From Prevotellaceae bacterium KH2P17 (GTDB lineage: Bacteria; Bacteroidota; Bacteroidia; Bacteroidales; Bacteroidaceae), in assembly GCA_900199655.1 (NCBI GenBank), contig FZRE01000012.1, positions 1-64,000 on the forward strand: a stretch of DNA of 64,000 nt, given 5' to 3'. Positions 24,969-33,949 of this stretch are shown here, one piece after another; within the stretch, counting starts at the first letter, position 1, and every line of letters begins with the position of its first letter. The translations under genes were made by a program, and so were the position numbers. Under the pieces are notes generated by a model. It ran no database searches. It was not told where the DNA came from and worked only from the letters and a program-made list of their open reading frames with translations.

Positions 24969-26630
24969 ATGGATTGGTTTAACGGACTTTTTGCCATTCA
25001 GTCGTCAATACAGACCATCGTGGTGCTGTCTGCCATCTGTGCCGTAGGCCTGGCTCTGGCCAAGCTCAAGGTAATGGGCGTGTCGCTCGGAGTGGCCTTC
25101 GTGTTCTTTGTGGGCATCGTTGCCGGCCACTTCGGACTGTCAGTTGACCACGCGGTGCTGGACTATGCCGAGACGTTCGGCCTCGTGCTGTTCGTTTACA
25201 TGCTGGGTTTGCACGTGGGCCCCAACTTCTTCAACTCGCTTCGTCATGAGGGCATGCCGCTCAATATGTGGTCGCTGGCCGTCATCTTGTTAGGTACGGC
25301 GATGGCGCTGGCAATGAGTCCGCTCACCGGAGTGAGCCTTCCCGACATGGTGGGACTGCTCTGCGGCGCCACGACCAATACCCCCGCGCTGGGTGCTGCA
25401 CAGCAGGCGCTCAGCCATCTCGGACAGCCGTCGGGCTCGCTGGCACTGGGCACGGCCGTTACTTATCCGTTGGGCGTGGTGGGAGTGATACTGGCAATGG
25501 TGGTGCTGCGCAAGCTCTTCGTCCGTCCCGACGACCTCAAGGTTTGTTCGGGCAATGATGACAACAAGACGTACATCGGCGAATACCGGGTTGAGAACCC
25601 CGCACTGGACGGCAAGACCATAGCCCAGGTGGCCCAGCACACGATGGACAAGTTCATCATCTCGCGCATCTGGCGCGGCAAGGAGGTGATAGTGCCCTTT
25701 GCCAACACCGTGCTGCACAAGGACGACGACCTGCTGGTGGTGACCATGCGCAATGAGGAAGCGGCCATGGAGCTGCTCTTCGGCGAGAAGGTGAACCGCA
25801 ACTGGAACAGGGAGAAGATAGACTGGAACCACATAGACTCAACGGTAGAGAGCCGCGAAATCATCATCAGCCGAACCGTTCTCAACGGTAAGCGGCTGGG
25901 AGAGCTGCAACTTCGCAACGCTTACGGCGTGAACGTGAGCCGCGTTTTCCGTGGAGACATCAAGCTGCTGGCCACCGATGACCTGCGGCTGCAGTACGGC
26001 GACCGCGTTGTCTGCGTGGGAGAGCACGATGCCTTGCACAATGTTTCGCGCTTCTTCGGCAATGCAGAGCGCCGACTCAATGAACCCAACGTGGGCAGTA
26101 TATTCCTGGGAGTCATCCTCGGACTTGCTTTGGGCACCATTCCGCTATCCCTTCCCGGCATGAGTGCGCCCGTACGGCTCGGCATAGCCGGCGGTCCCAT
26201 CGTGATGGGTATCATGGTGGGCGCGCTCGGTCCGCGCATGCACATCATCTCCTACACCACGAACTCGGCCTCGCTCATGCTCCGCAAGTTCGGGCTCAGC
26301 CTCTACCTGGCCTGTCTGGGGCTCGATGCAGGCAAGGATTTCTTTGCCACTGTGGTGCGTCCCGAGGGCCTGATGTGGATAGGCTTGGGCTTTCTGCTCA
26401 CCGTGGTGCCCGTGTTGACGGTGGGCTTTGCAATCCTGCAAACCCGCAAGTTCGACTTCGGAACCATCTGCGGCATCCTCTGCGGCAGCATGGCCAACCC
26501 CATGGCGCTGGGCTATGCCAACGATACAATCGAGGGCGACACGCCGAGCATCTCCTACGCCAGCGTCTATCCGCTGGGCATGTTCCTGCGGGTAATCATC
26601 GCGCAGGTAATCATCATGTTCTTGGTTTGA
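24969..26630 (+). CDS. AspT/YidE-type transporter (AAE family)
   Basis: A 553-residue inner-membrane protein with duplicated five-helix membrane domains (about 15-190 and 375-553). The first half carries GLLCGATTNTPALGAAQQAL, the second GILCGSMANPMALGYAND. Two RCK_C/TrkA_C regulatory domains lie between (about 205-285 and 295-370). The family includes aspartate:alanine antiporters, but the substrate here is unknown. Confidence 0.9.
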   Translation: MDWFNGLFAIQSSIQTIVVLSAICAVGLALAKLKVMGVSLGVAFVFFVGIVAGHFGLSVDHAVLDYAETFGLVLFVYMLGLHVGPNFFNSLRHEGMPLNMWSLAVILLGTAMALAMSPLTGVSLPDMVGLLCGATTNTPALGAAQQALSHLGQPSGSLALGTAVTYPLGVVGVILAMVVLRKLFVRPDDLKVCSGNDDNKTYIGEYRVENPALDGKTIAQVAQHTMDKFIISRIWRGKEVIVPFANTVLHKDDDLLVVTMRNEEAAMELLFGEKVNRNWNREKIDWNHIDSTVESREIIISRTVLNGKRLGELQLRNAYGVNVSRVFRGDIKLLATDDLRLQYGDRVVCVGEHDALHNVSRFFGNAERRLNEPNVGSIFLGVILGLALGTIPLSLPGMSAPVRLGIAGGPIVMGIMVGALGPRMHIISYTTNSASLMLRKFGLSLYLACLGLDAGKDFFATVVRPEGLMWIGLGFLLTVVPVLTVGFAILQTRKFDFGTICGILCGSMANPMALGYANDTIEGDTPSISYASVYPLGMFLRVIIAQVIIMFLV

Positions 26631-26838
26631 GGCTTTCTTTCAAGAAGTTATCGCTTCGCTGCGCTCGCGGAGAAGTTTAGGTAGATGAAAGAAGTTAAAG
26701 GCCAATGGCTTGAAGTTAGGCTCGCTGCGCTCGCGGAGAAGTTAAAGAAAATATAAGAAGTTAAAGGCCAACGGCTCTGCTCTTAGGAGTAGGGGCGTTG
26801 GTCTTTGTGTTCCGAGGGGGAAGAAAAGACAGGACGGG

Positions 26839-26908
26839 GAACTTTTGACACTTGTCGAAGATATGTGCGACAAGTGTCAAACAATCGTGCGACAAGTGTC
26901 GAAAGTTC
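26839..26908. repeat. Family A 70-bp triple-palindrome element, copy 4
   Basis: Arms at 26839-26845 and 26902-26908; units start at 26846, 26868 and 26890. Confidence 0.9.
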
Positions 26909-26921
26909 GTGCTTATATACT

Positions 26922-26978
26922 TTCAAGCTCTTGAAGCGCATTTTCAGCACTCCGGTATGTTGCTTCAAAATCGCAATT
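26922..26978. repeat. Decayed family D element
   Basis: A recognisable TTCAAGCTCTTGAA at 26922 is followed by two weak units at about 21-bp steps. It lies 13 bp from family A copy 4. Confidence 0.4.
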
Positions 26979-27273
26979 TGATTGCTTTTTGCGTCGTTTC
27001 TTCATTCGCCTTGTAGACTAAAAACAAAAAATCAACGGTTCTGCATCTTGTTAACAGAACCATTGGCCTTTAACTTCTTTCATCTTCCTTAACTTCTCCG
27101 CGAGCGCAGCGAGCGCTAACTACCGACTAAAAGCTTTACCTTCTTTCATCTTCTTTAACTTCTAAACGAGCGCAGCGAGCCTAACTTCAAACCATTGGCC
27201 TTTAACTTCTTTCATCTACCTTAACTTCTTCGCGAGCGCAGCGAGTGATAACTTCTAACCCCGAAATCCCCTT

Positions 27274-29010
27274 TTAAAACTCCGGCTCGCACCTGAAGGT
27301 GACCTGCCTGCCCGTGAGCGGATGGCGGAAAGTTATCTCCGCGGCATGCAGATAGAGGCGGGCGGACTTGTGGCCATACAGTTCGTCGCCCTTAATGGGA
27401 TTGTTCAAGCCCGCCGGATGGGCGCAGTGAACGCGCAGCTGGTGCGTGCGGCCCGTGTGCGGCCATAGCTCTATGCGGCCGTTACCTATATAATAATAGT
27501 CGGTTACGGCCTCCTTGCCGTGCGTGAAGTCGACCAGCTGGCGCGGCCGATCGTTGATGTCGGGGCGCAGAGGCAGGCTGATGGTGCCACGGTTGCCTGC
27601 AGGCAGCGTGCTGACGGCCGTCTCCAGCAGGGCCACATACTTCTTCCTGACGGCGTGAGCCCTGAACTGGCGCTGCAAATCCTTGTAGGCGTCCATGGTC
27701 TTGGCTACCACCAGGAGGCCGCTGGTGGCCATGTCGAGGCGGTGAACCATCAGCGGACTGTCGCTGTCGGCGTACCGCTGCCGCATGAAGTCATAGACCG
27801 AGGCGCGCCGGCTCTTGCCCGGAACGCTCAACATGCCGGCCGGTTTGCTGACTACTGCGATGGCTTGGTCTTCGTATAGTATTGTGGGTTCGGCGCTGTC
27901 CTCGGCCTCCAGCGCGTTAGGTTCCACCTCCAAGCCTTGCAGCATCCAGCCCAGCAGGGGCTTGCACTTGCCGTTGCAGGCCGGATAGAAGTGCAGATGG
28001 CGGCGCAACTCATCGCGCGGACTCGCGCCCCACCAGAACATCGCCATGCAGAGGGGCCGCAAGCCGTGGCTGTAAGCATACTGCAGCAGCTTGGGTTCGC
28101 AGCACTCGCCCGAGCCGGAAGGCGGAATGGCCGCGTCGTTATGGCTGTAGTCGCGGAATATCCGGATAAGATTGCGGCGCGCGCCGTTGGCATTGAGCAG
28201 GCTGAACTGTGAAAAGAGCCAGTGCTGCAGCTCGTCGCTCTGCTGCTTGCGTTGCCGCTTCAGGGCCTCAATCTCGTGCCGGCGAGGCGCGATTTCGGCC
28301 TCCTTGCCGGCAATGGTGGCCTGCCATCGGGCTTTCAGTCGCCGGAGTTCGGCCTTCAGGAACTGGCTTTCGCGTGTGAGCTCTGCCTCCTCCGCCGTGC
28401 TCAGGTTGCCCCGCAGGCGCCGTTCGTCGCGCCGCCGCTTGGCCTCGGTGGCGGTCTGCTTCATGGCAGCAAGCTCGCTCTCGGCCTGCCGGTGCAGTGC
28501 TTCCAGCTCGTTCTCGGCCTGCAGCAGCGCCTCGCTGTGCTCCAACCGGAACACCGAATGGTTGATGCAGCTGATTTGCTGCTCGCGGGTCTTGAAGTAG
28601 CCGCCAGGCTGCAGGTAATCGAAAACGGCGGGAACGAAGGGTGAGAACTCGGGTGTTGGGTGATGGGTGGTGGGTGTTGGGTGATTGGTGATGGGTGTTG
28701 GGTGGTGTTGGGTGATGGGTGATGAAGGATGGGTGACGGCAGGCGAGTCGAAATAATCTATCTGTCCGCTGTACGCCTGCAGGTAGGCGAGGCGGGTGTT
28801 AGGTGTTGGGTGATGGGTGTTAGTGGGTATTTCGACCACCAAGATGCCGAACATCTTTCCGCTGTCAATCTCCTCGCGGAAAGGTGCATGAGCCAGTTCG
28901 CCCTGCAGCTTGCGGGCGGCAAGCATGCAGAGCGGATGGGGCTCGTAATAGAAAGGGTTGTTGAAACGGGCCGGCGGGGTGATGTCGGTGGTGAGCGGGT
29001 GTAAGAGCAT
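27274..29010 (-). CDS. RluA-family pseudouridine synthase with long N-terminal extension
   Basis: A 578-residue protein. The C-terminal RluA domain (about 365-578) has the catalytic-Asp motif VHRLDMATSGLLVV. The long N-terminal region with PLLGWMLQG and a coiled coil (about 150-250) is a layout I know from Bacteroidota. The target RNA site is unknown. Start MLLHPLTTDITPPARF was chosen because upstream codons run into the next gene's end in a low-quality frame. Residues about 62-73 and 92-120 are Pro/His/Thr-rich translations of GGGTGNT heptads, likely in-frame expansions. Confidence 0.88.
   Translation of the reverse strand: MLLHPLTTDITPPARFNNPFYYEPHPLCMLAARKLQGELAHAPFREEIDSGKMFGILVVEIPTNTHHPTPNTRLAYLQAYSGQIDYFDSPAVTHPSSPITQHHPTPITNHPTPTTHHPTPEFSPFVPAVFDYLQPGGYFKTREQQISCINHSVFRLEHSEALLQAENELEALHRQAESELAAMKQTATEAKRRRDERRLRGNLSTAEEAELTRESQFLKAELRRLKARWQATIAGKEAEIAPRRHEIEALKRQRKQQSDELQHWLFSQFSLLNANGARRNLIRIFRDYSHNDAAIPPSGSGECCEPKLLQYAYSHGLRPLCMAMFWWGASPRDELRRHLHFYPACNGKCKPLLGWMLQGLEVEPNALEAEDSAEPTILYEDQAIAVVSKPAGMLSVPGKSRRASVYDFMRQRYADSDSPLMVHRLDMATSGLLVVAKTMDAYKDLQRQFRAHAVRKKYVALLETAVSTLPAGNRGTISLPLRPDINDRPRQLVDFTHGKEAVTDYYYIGNGRIELWPHTGRTHQLRVHCAHPAGLNNPIKGDELYGHKSARLYLHAAEITFRHPLTGRQVTFRCEPEF
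28651..28737. repeat. Family C heptad array inside the RluA-type gene (larger)
   Basis: GGGTGNT heptads on the plus strand, read as THHPTPITNHPTP-like residues on the minus strand. Confidence 0.75.
28793..28827. repeat. Family C heptad array inside the RluA-type gene (smaller)
   Basis: A short array about 55 bp from the larger one, separated by normal-looking coding sequence (LAYLQAYSGQIDYFDSP). Confidence 0.7.
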
Positions 29011-29024
29011 GGCCGCGGCTGGCG

Positions 29025-30140
29025 TCAGGGCAGCTTGTTGTAGACCTCGTCGGTTACGGGTTCCAGCCACTCGTTGCTGGCGTCGGCGGCCGTTTTGGTG
29101 GTGTAGGTGAGGTGCTGGAACCAGCTGTCCTTGGCCGCTCCGTGCCAGTGCTTGGCCTCGGCCGGAATGGCGATAACGGTGCCCGGCTTCATTTCTACGG
29201 CCGGTTTGCCCCATTCCTGGTACCAACCGCGGCCGGCAACGCAGATGAGTACCTGCACGCTCTTGTGGTGTATGTGCCAGTTGTTGCGGCAGCGGGGCTC
29301 GAAAGTCACGTTAACGGGGCAGCCGTTCTGGGCATCGAGCGGTGCCAGATAGCTGTTGCCGATGAAGTACTGGGCGTAGTCGGCGTTGAATTTTCCCTTC
29401 GGCCACACGCTGAAGTCAACCGGCTGGCCCTCGCCGAACGGTTCTCCCGTAATCTTGGCTATGGCCCGGCGGCAGCGGAAAGCCTCCGTCTCGCCCACGC
29501 GGGCCTGCAGTACGGCGGGAATGGAGCGCAGCTCTTCCGGCTTTACGCCCATGTTGAGCGCGCCCTGGCAGTGGGCAGCGAGCTGCGGGTCGCAGCCCTC
29601 CAGGCTCGCGATGGCACTCACGGTAACAATCTCGCGGTCGCTTTCGGACAGCGCCTTGCCGGCAAATATGTCGCCAAAGAGGTGCGCCTTGAGATAGTAG
29701 TCGGTGCGGGGGGCAAACTGATAGTTGAACGGCTGGCCCGAGAGTCGTGTTTGTACGTCCGTTCCCCGCTTCAGGGCATCGAAGCCTGCGGGCACCGGCA
29801 GCGGGTCGTCCTGCCCCATATCGGTCTTTTTGCCGGCAGCCTCGCGGTCAGCAACGGCTTGCTGCAGCTGTCCGAGTGCATTGAGGCTGCGCGGGAATCC
29901 CGTGTAGGCATAGAGTTGTGAGAGTGCTTCCTTGATTTCGGCAACGGTGAGTCCGTTGTCCAGTCCTTCATCGATGGCCGTGTAGAGATGCTGCAGGTCA
30001 CCCTTTGCCTCTAAGCCCGCGATGGCTGAGAGGCCTTGTTGTCTTGGTGTAAGTGTCATATTTACTTGTGCTTTAGTTTGCAGTGGCGCGGCCGTAAGCA
30101 TGCTCCAGGCCAGTGCCAAACAAAATATCAGTCTCTTCAT
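29025..30140 (-). CDS. Secreted carboxymuconolactone decarboxylase-like / cupin fusion
   Basis: A 371-residue protein with a signal peptide (about 1-24). Two CMD (AhpD-like) domains follow, about 35-100 and 150-225, the second with EGCDPQLAAHC, then a C-terminal cupin (about 265-350) with metal-type His in WHIHHK and AKHWHG. Such fusions occur in Bacteroidota; the reaction is not established. The first CMD domain lacks a CxxC. It lies 14 bp upstream of the RluA-type gene, so they may be co-transcribed. Confidence 0.82.
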   Translation of the reverse strand: MKRLIFCLALAWSMLTAAPLQTKAQVNMTLTPRQQGLSAIAGLEAKGDLQHLYTAIDEGLDNGLTVAEIKEALSQLYAYTGFPRSLNALGQLQQAVADREAAGKKTDMGQDDPLPVPAGFDALKRGTDVQTRLSGQPFNYQFAPRTDYYLKAHLFGDIFAGKALSESDREIVTVSAIASLEGCDPQLAAHCQGALNMGVKPEELRSIPAVLQARVGETEAFRCRRAIAKITGEPFGEGQPVDFSVWPKGKFNADYAQYFIGNSYLAPLDAQNGCPVNVTFEPRCRNNWHIHHKSVQVLICVAGRGWYQEWGKPAVEMKPGTVIAIPAEAKHWHGAAKDSWFQHLTYTTKTAADASNEWLEPVTDEVYNKLP

Positions 30141-30161
30141 GTCAATCTGTTTAGATGTTTA

Positions 30162-30169
30162 CAAAGATA
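30162..30169 (-). promoter_or_regulatory. -7 box for the CMD-cupin gene
   Basis: TATCTTTG on the minus strand, 21 bp before the ATG at 30140. Confidence 0.5.
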
Positions 30170-30250
30170 CGAATAATCGGTTAAAGGCGAATGATAAATT
30201 TTGCAGAAAGGTGTACCTATTTTACAGAAGATGATTATGCGGCCGTCATT

Positions 30251-30282
30251 TTTGGTGGGTTGACGGTTTTTTTATACATTTG
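30251..30282 (+). promoter_or_regulatory. Promoter for the PCMD lipoprotein and barrel pair
   Basis: TTTG (30251-30254), 20-bp spacer, TACATTTG (30275-30282). The ATG is at 30312. Confidence 0.7.
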
Positions 30283-30311
30283 CATCAATTTTTATCAATA
30301 GAGTTTTGCTT

Positions 30312-31472
30312 ATGAAGTTATTCTTCAAACTGGGAGCCTGCATGGCAGCAACGTTGCTGCTTGGCTCCTGCATCAAGGACGAACCGCTCAACGCGGAGGC
30401 CGACATCCTCTCGGCAGCAGTCCATGTGGACAATCCGGGCGAGTTGTTCTATCATGTTACGGATACGGAACGTATGGTGCCGTCGGCCGAAACCACGATT
30501 ACATTCACCGTGAAGCGCAAGGCCGACGTGAGTGCTCTGGCCCCCCGATTCGCCTTAACGGACGGAGCAACCATCCAACCGGCCAACGGTTCGGTGCAGG
30601 ACTTCAGCAACGGGCCCGTCGTTTACACCGTTACGTCGCAGGACGGGGCATGGACAAGGCGCTACGAGGTGGCCTTCGAGGCCGTGGCGCGCATGGAGCG
30701 CGATACCGTGAGCTATGACTTCGAGCACTTCGAGCTTACCTCGCTGGGCGAAGGTGCAGCCAAATACTACGCATGGAAGAGCGAGAACGAGGACGGAACG
30801 CTTGGTAACGACTGGGCAACGGGCAACGGCGGCTTCTCGATAGCAGCCTGGGACAAGTCGCCCGAAGAGTTTCCGTCGGTGCCCGAAGCCAACGGCTACG
30901 ACGGCTACGGCGTGAAGCTGACCACCCGCAGCACGGGAGCACTGGGCGCGATGATGAACATGCGGCTGGCTGCCGGCAACCTGTTCTACGGCGACTTCGA
31001 CCTGGAGAACGCCTTGATGGACCCCTTGCACGCCACGCGTTTTGGCAAACCGTTCGACCGCAAGCCGCTCCGTTTCACGGGATATTATAAATACCAGCCC
31101 GGCAAGGAGTTTTGGGACAAGACCGGCCACGTGCTGGCACGCCCCGACAGTGCCGACGTTTACGCCGTGTTCTACCGCAACCACGACGATCGGGGCAATG
31201 CCGTGACGCTGGACGGAGAGAACGTGAAGACCAGCGAACTTATCGTGGCGATGGCCGATATGGGCTATGTGAAACCCGTGGACGAGTGGACTGAATTTGA
31301 TGTTACGTTCGCCTATAGCGCCGACATAGACCTCGACGTGCTCTCGGAGCGTGGCTACAGCCTGGCTCTTGTGTTCTCTTCGAGCAAGGACGGAGCCTCT
31401 TTTCTGGGCGCGCCGGGCAGCACTCTCTATATAGATAAGGTGAAAGTGATTTGTGAAAAGGAGGATGAATAA
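30312..31472 (+). CDS. PCMD-domain lipoprotein (putative carbohydrate metabolism)
   Basis: A 386-residue surface-type lipoprotein (lipobox LLLGSCIKDE). An N-terminal Ig-like domain of the kind seen in Bacteroidota glycan lipoproteins (about 30-120) precedes a jelly-roll PCMD-like domain (about 140-380) with LRFTGYYKYQPGKEFWD and FLGAPGSTLYIDKV. PCMD proteins are linked to glycan binding, without a proven reaction. Co-transcribed with the following barrel gene. Confidence 0.75.
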   Translation: MKLFFKLGACMAATLLLGSCIKDEPLNAEADILSAAVHVDNPGELFYHVTDTERMVPSAETTITFTVKRKADVSALAPRFALTDGATIQPANGSVQDFSNGPVVYTVTSQDGAWTRRYEVAFEAVARMERDTVSYDFEHFELTSLGEGAAKYYAWKSENEDGTLGNDWATGNGGFSIAAWDKSPEEFPSVPEANGYDGYGVKLTTRSTGALGAMMNMRLAAGNLFYGDFDLENALMDPLHATRFGKPFDRKPLRFTGYYKYQPGKEFWDKTGHVLARPDSADVYAVFYRNHDDRGNAVTLDGENVKTSELIVAMADMGYVKPVDEWTEFDVTFAYSADIDLDVLSERGYSLALVFSSSKDGASFLGAPGSTLYIDKVKVICEKEDE

Positions 31473-31473
31473 G

Positions 31474-32223
31474 ATGAAAAAGATACTTGCAACGGCCCTG
31501 ATGGCCGTCTTTACACTTGCTGCCGGCGCGCAGCACTGCATGCGAAGCAACGTAGACGTGGCCCTGCGCATAGGTTATTCGGTGGGAGGAACGGCTCCCG
31601 TGGGGCTGCCTGCCGAGATACGGCACCTGAACAGCTACACCCTGCAGCCCAACCTGCAGGCAGGCATCGACGTGCACAAGGCCCTGGGCTGCGGCTGGGG
31701 CGTACTGTCAGGGCTGCGACTGGAGAACAAGGGCATGAACATAGACGCCCGGGTAAAGAACTACCACACAGCAGTGGTGCAGGGAGACCAGCACCTTGAG
31801 GGCATGTTCACGGGCAACGTGAAGACCAAAGTCACCGAGTGGATGTTCACGCTGCCCGTAGAAGCCACCTTTGACGTGGCCCGCAACGTGCGGCTCAAGG
31901 CAGGTCCGTACGTATCGTGGGTGGTGTCGCGCAGCTTCGACGGCTACGTTCACGGCGGCTACCTGCGCGTAAGCAACCCCACGGGAGCCAAGGTGAACAT
32001 GGGCGAAGACGAGGGAACGCGCGGCAACTACGACTTCTCTGCCAGCATGCGCCGCATGCAGTGGGGCGTGAGTGCAGGCGTTGACTGGACCTTCTGGCGC
32101 AACGTGGGAGCCTACTTTGACCTGAACTGGGGCCTCACGGGCATCCATCACAGCGACTTCAAGACCATAGACCAGACGCTGTACCCCATCTTCGGCACCG
32201 TCGGACTGGTGTGCCGGCTCTGA
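31474..32223 (+). CDS. Outer-membrane beta-barrel protein (PorT-like / OMP_b-brl)
   Basis: A 249-residue barrel. A signal peptide (MKKILATALMAVFTLAAGA) is followed by alternating amphipathic strands and a C-terminal strand ending VGLVCRL. An AAGGAGG sequence (31457-31464), unusual here, lies 9 bp before this ATG and decides the start over ATG 31465. The ribosome-binding site sits inside the end of the PCMD gene, implying coupling. Confidence 0.78.
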   Translation: MKKILATALMAVFTLAAGAQHCMRSNVDVALRIGYSVGGTAPVGLPAEIRHLNSYTLQPNLQAGIDVHKALGCGWGVLSGLRLENKGMNIDARVKNYHTAVVQGDQHLEGMFTGNVKTKVTEWMFTLPVEATFDVARNVRLKAGPYVSWVVSRSFDGYVHGGYLRVSNPTGAKVNMGEDEGTRGNYDFSASMRRMQWGVSAGVDWTFWRNVGAYFDLNWGLTGIHHSDFKTIDQTLYPIFGTVGLVCRL

Positions 32224-32245
32224 CCTTACGGCCTCCGCGCCGCCG

Positions 32246-32284
32246 GCCTCACGGCAAGCTGAAAGGCTGCCGTGAGGCTTTTTT
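32246..32284 (+). terminator. Intrinsic terminator after the PCMD-barrel pair
   Basis: A perfect 11-bp stem GCCTCACGGCA/TGCCGTGAGGC (32246-32256 and 32268-32278) is followed by six T. Confidence 0.85.
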
Positions 32285-32317
32285 GCGTTTTTAGGATGCA
32301 GTTATGAAATAAAATTG

Positions 32318-32325
32318 TAATTTTG
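32318..32325 (+). promoter_or_regulatory. -7 box for the 49-residue gene and pncB
   Basis: TAATTTTG, 23 bp before the ATG at 32349. No clear -33 element. Confidence 0.45.
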
Positions 32326-32348
32326 CAGCCATAACCAATCAACAGGCA

Positions 32349-32498
32349 ATGGCAAAGACCTTCTCCCATTTCGGTGCCGACGACGACACCCGGCGCAGCG
32401 AACTCATACGAACCATTGAGCACGCCGTGGAGCATCTCACCTCTGCAGAGCTGGAGGCGCTGTACTATGACATGTTGACTAAAGACTACATCAGGTAA
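32349..32498 (+). CDS. Small acidic helical protein, 49 residues
   Basis: An open frame MAKTFSHFGADDDTRRSELI to a Tyr/Asp-rich end with TAA at 32496. It has its own -7 box, follows a strong terminator and precedes pncB by 58 bp, so it is placed like a true gene. Codon use resembles its neighbours. No family recognised. Confidence 0.5.
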   Translation: MAKTFSHFGADDDTRRSELIRTIEHAVEHLTSAELEALYYDMLTKDYIR

Positions 32499-32556
32499 GG
32501 CAGCCTTGCCGGAAGGCAGTGCCGGGAGCCTTGCCCATAATTTTATCCATTACATC

Positions 32557-33762
32557 ATGAGGCAGATTATCAACCATTTCACCGACGACGACCTTTACAA
32601 GTTCAGCATGTGCTGCGCCGTCATCGACAACTTTCCGCGCGCGCAGGTCAAGTACACCTTCGTTGACCGTAACGACCAGGTTTATCCCTTCGGCTTTGCC
32701 GACGAGCTGAACCACCAGATCAGGCTGCTGGAAAACGTCGTGATAACCGACGAGGAGGTGGCCTTCATGCGCCGCCGCTGCTACTACATTCCCGACTGGT
32801 TCTACAAGTATCTCAAAGGATACCGCTACAACCACGAGTGGGTAAAGGCCTGGCAGGACGACGAGGGGCACCTGCACGTGGAGTTCGAGGGAAACTGGAG
32901 CGACACCATCCTGCTGGAAGTGAAGGTGCTGGCCATCATATCGGAGCTCTTCTACACCATGACCGGGCAGGACGAGAAGTTCGACTACGAGGCCTACTAT
33001 CGCAAAACCTACGCCAAGGGCGAGCGACTCTTGGCCGCCGGTTGCGTGTACAGCGACTTCGGAACGCGCCGCCGCGCCTCGCTCGAGGCCGAGGACACCA
33101 TCGTACGCGCCATGAGCGACTGCTGCCGCTCGCGCCAGTGGCCGGGCCGGTTCGTGGGCACCAGCAACGTGTACCTGGCCATGAAGTACGACCTGCAGCC
33201 CGTAGGAACCATGGCCCACGAGTTCGTCTGTGCCATCGGCGGCATGTTCGGGCCCCTCATGGCCAACCACATGGCCATGAACGCGTGGCGCAACACCTTC
33301 CGCGGAGCACTGGGAACGTATCTCTACGACAGCTATGGATGGGACATCTTCAGCCTCAACTTCAGCGAAGACTTTGCCCACCTGTTCAAAGGACTGCGTG
33401 TAGACAGCGGCAACAACCACGAACAACTCATGAAGATAGCCGAGAAGTACCGCTCCTTCGGCATTGACCCAAGGAGCAAGCAGGTTATCTTCAGCAACGC
33501 GCTCGACACCGACCGCGCCATCGAGATACAGCGTTACGCCGTGGACTACTGCGTGCCCTCCTTCGGCATCGGCACCCACTTTACGAACGACTTTGCCGAC
33601 ATCACGCCCATGAACATCGTCATCAAGCTCACCGCCGTGAAGATAACGGAGACGTGGCCGTTCTATAACGACACCTGCAAGCTGAGCGAAGACAAGGGCA
33701 AACACACCGGCAAGCCCGAGGTGATACGCCGCTTCATGGACGAGATACACTTCACGGAGTAA
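32557..33762 (+). CDS. pncB: Nicotinate phosphoribosyltransferase
   Basis: Makes nicotinate mononucleotide from nicotinate and PRPP in NAD salvage. A 401-residue type II PRTase with the substrate-side TDDDLYKFSM, DFGTRRRASLEAED and GTSNVYLAMKY motifs and the phosphorylated His in MAHEFV. Start MRQIINHFTDDDLYKFSM was chosen over an upstream in-frame extension without family sequence. Confidence 0.95.
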   Translation: MRQIINHFTDDDLYKFSMCCAVIDNFPRAQVKYTFVDRNDQVYPFGFADELNHQIRLLENVVITDEEVAFMRRRCYYIPDWFYKYLKGYRYNHEWVKAWQDDEGHLHVEFEGNWSDTILLEVKVLAIISELFYTMTGQDEKFDYEAYYRKTYAKGERLLAAGCVYSDFGTRRRASLEAEDTIVRAMSDCCRSRQWPGRFVGTSNVYLAMKYDLQPVGTMAHEFVCAIGGMFGPLMANHMAMNAWRNTFRGALGTYLYDSYGWDIFSLNFSEDFAHLFKGLRVDSGNNHEQLMKIAEKYRSFGIDPRSKQVIFSNALDTDRAIEIQRYAVDYCVPSFGIGTHFTNDFADITPMNIVIKLTAVKITETWPFYNDTCKLSEDKGKHTGKPEVIRRFMDEIHFTE

Positions 33763-33775
33763 GGTGGAGCATACC

Positions 33776-33834
33776 TTCAAGCCCCTTGACCGATACCTTC
33801 AGGGCTGCCGAAGATGCCCTTCGGCAGCCTTGAA
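33776..33834. repeat. Family D element, copy 3
   Basis: Units start at 33776, 33798 and 33820 (22-bp pitch) with 7-bp spacers. It begins 13 bp after the pncB stop, so it could also act as a transcript end. Units 2 and 3 are mutual inverted repeats. Confidence 0.8.
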
Positions 33835-33879
33835 TGGCACATGCTGCGAAAGTGCTGGATAACAATGCGTTCGAAATAT

Positions 33880-33910
33880 TTTGTTTTCATTCCCCTTTTT
33901 CGTAATTTTG
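33880..33910 (+). promoter_or_regulatory. Promoter for the ECF sigma/FecR genes
   Basis: TTTG (33880-33883), 19-bp spacer, TAATTTTG (33903-33910), about 40 bp before the sigma-factor ATG. Confidence 0.65.
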
Positions 33911-33949
33911 TAGCCCGAAGTAACATCTATACAATACACCCGGGTGCGT

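Larger units (their letters stand above)
26641..27256. repeat. Family E long inverted repeat between convergent genes
   Basis: Left arm about 26641-26785 (two units) and right arm about 27050-27256 (three units) are inverted near-copies. Units contain GAGCGCAGCGAG and the segment GAAGTTAAAGGCCAATGG. The loop carries family A copy 4 and a decayed family D element. The pdxK-aspT transcript and the opposing rluA-type transcript both run into it. No gene is seen in 26631-27273. Confidence 0.75.
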
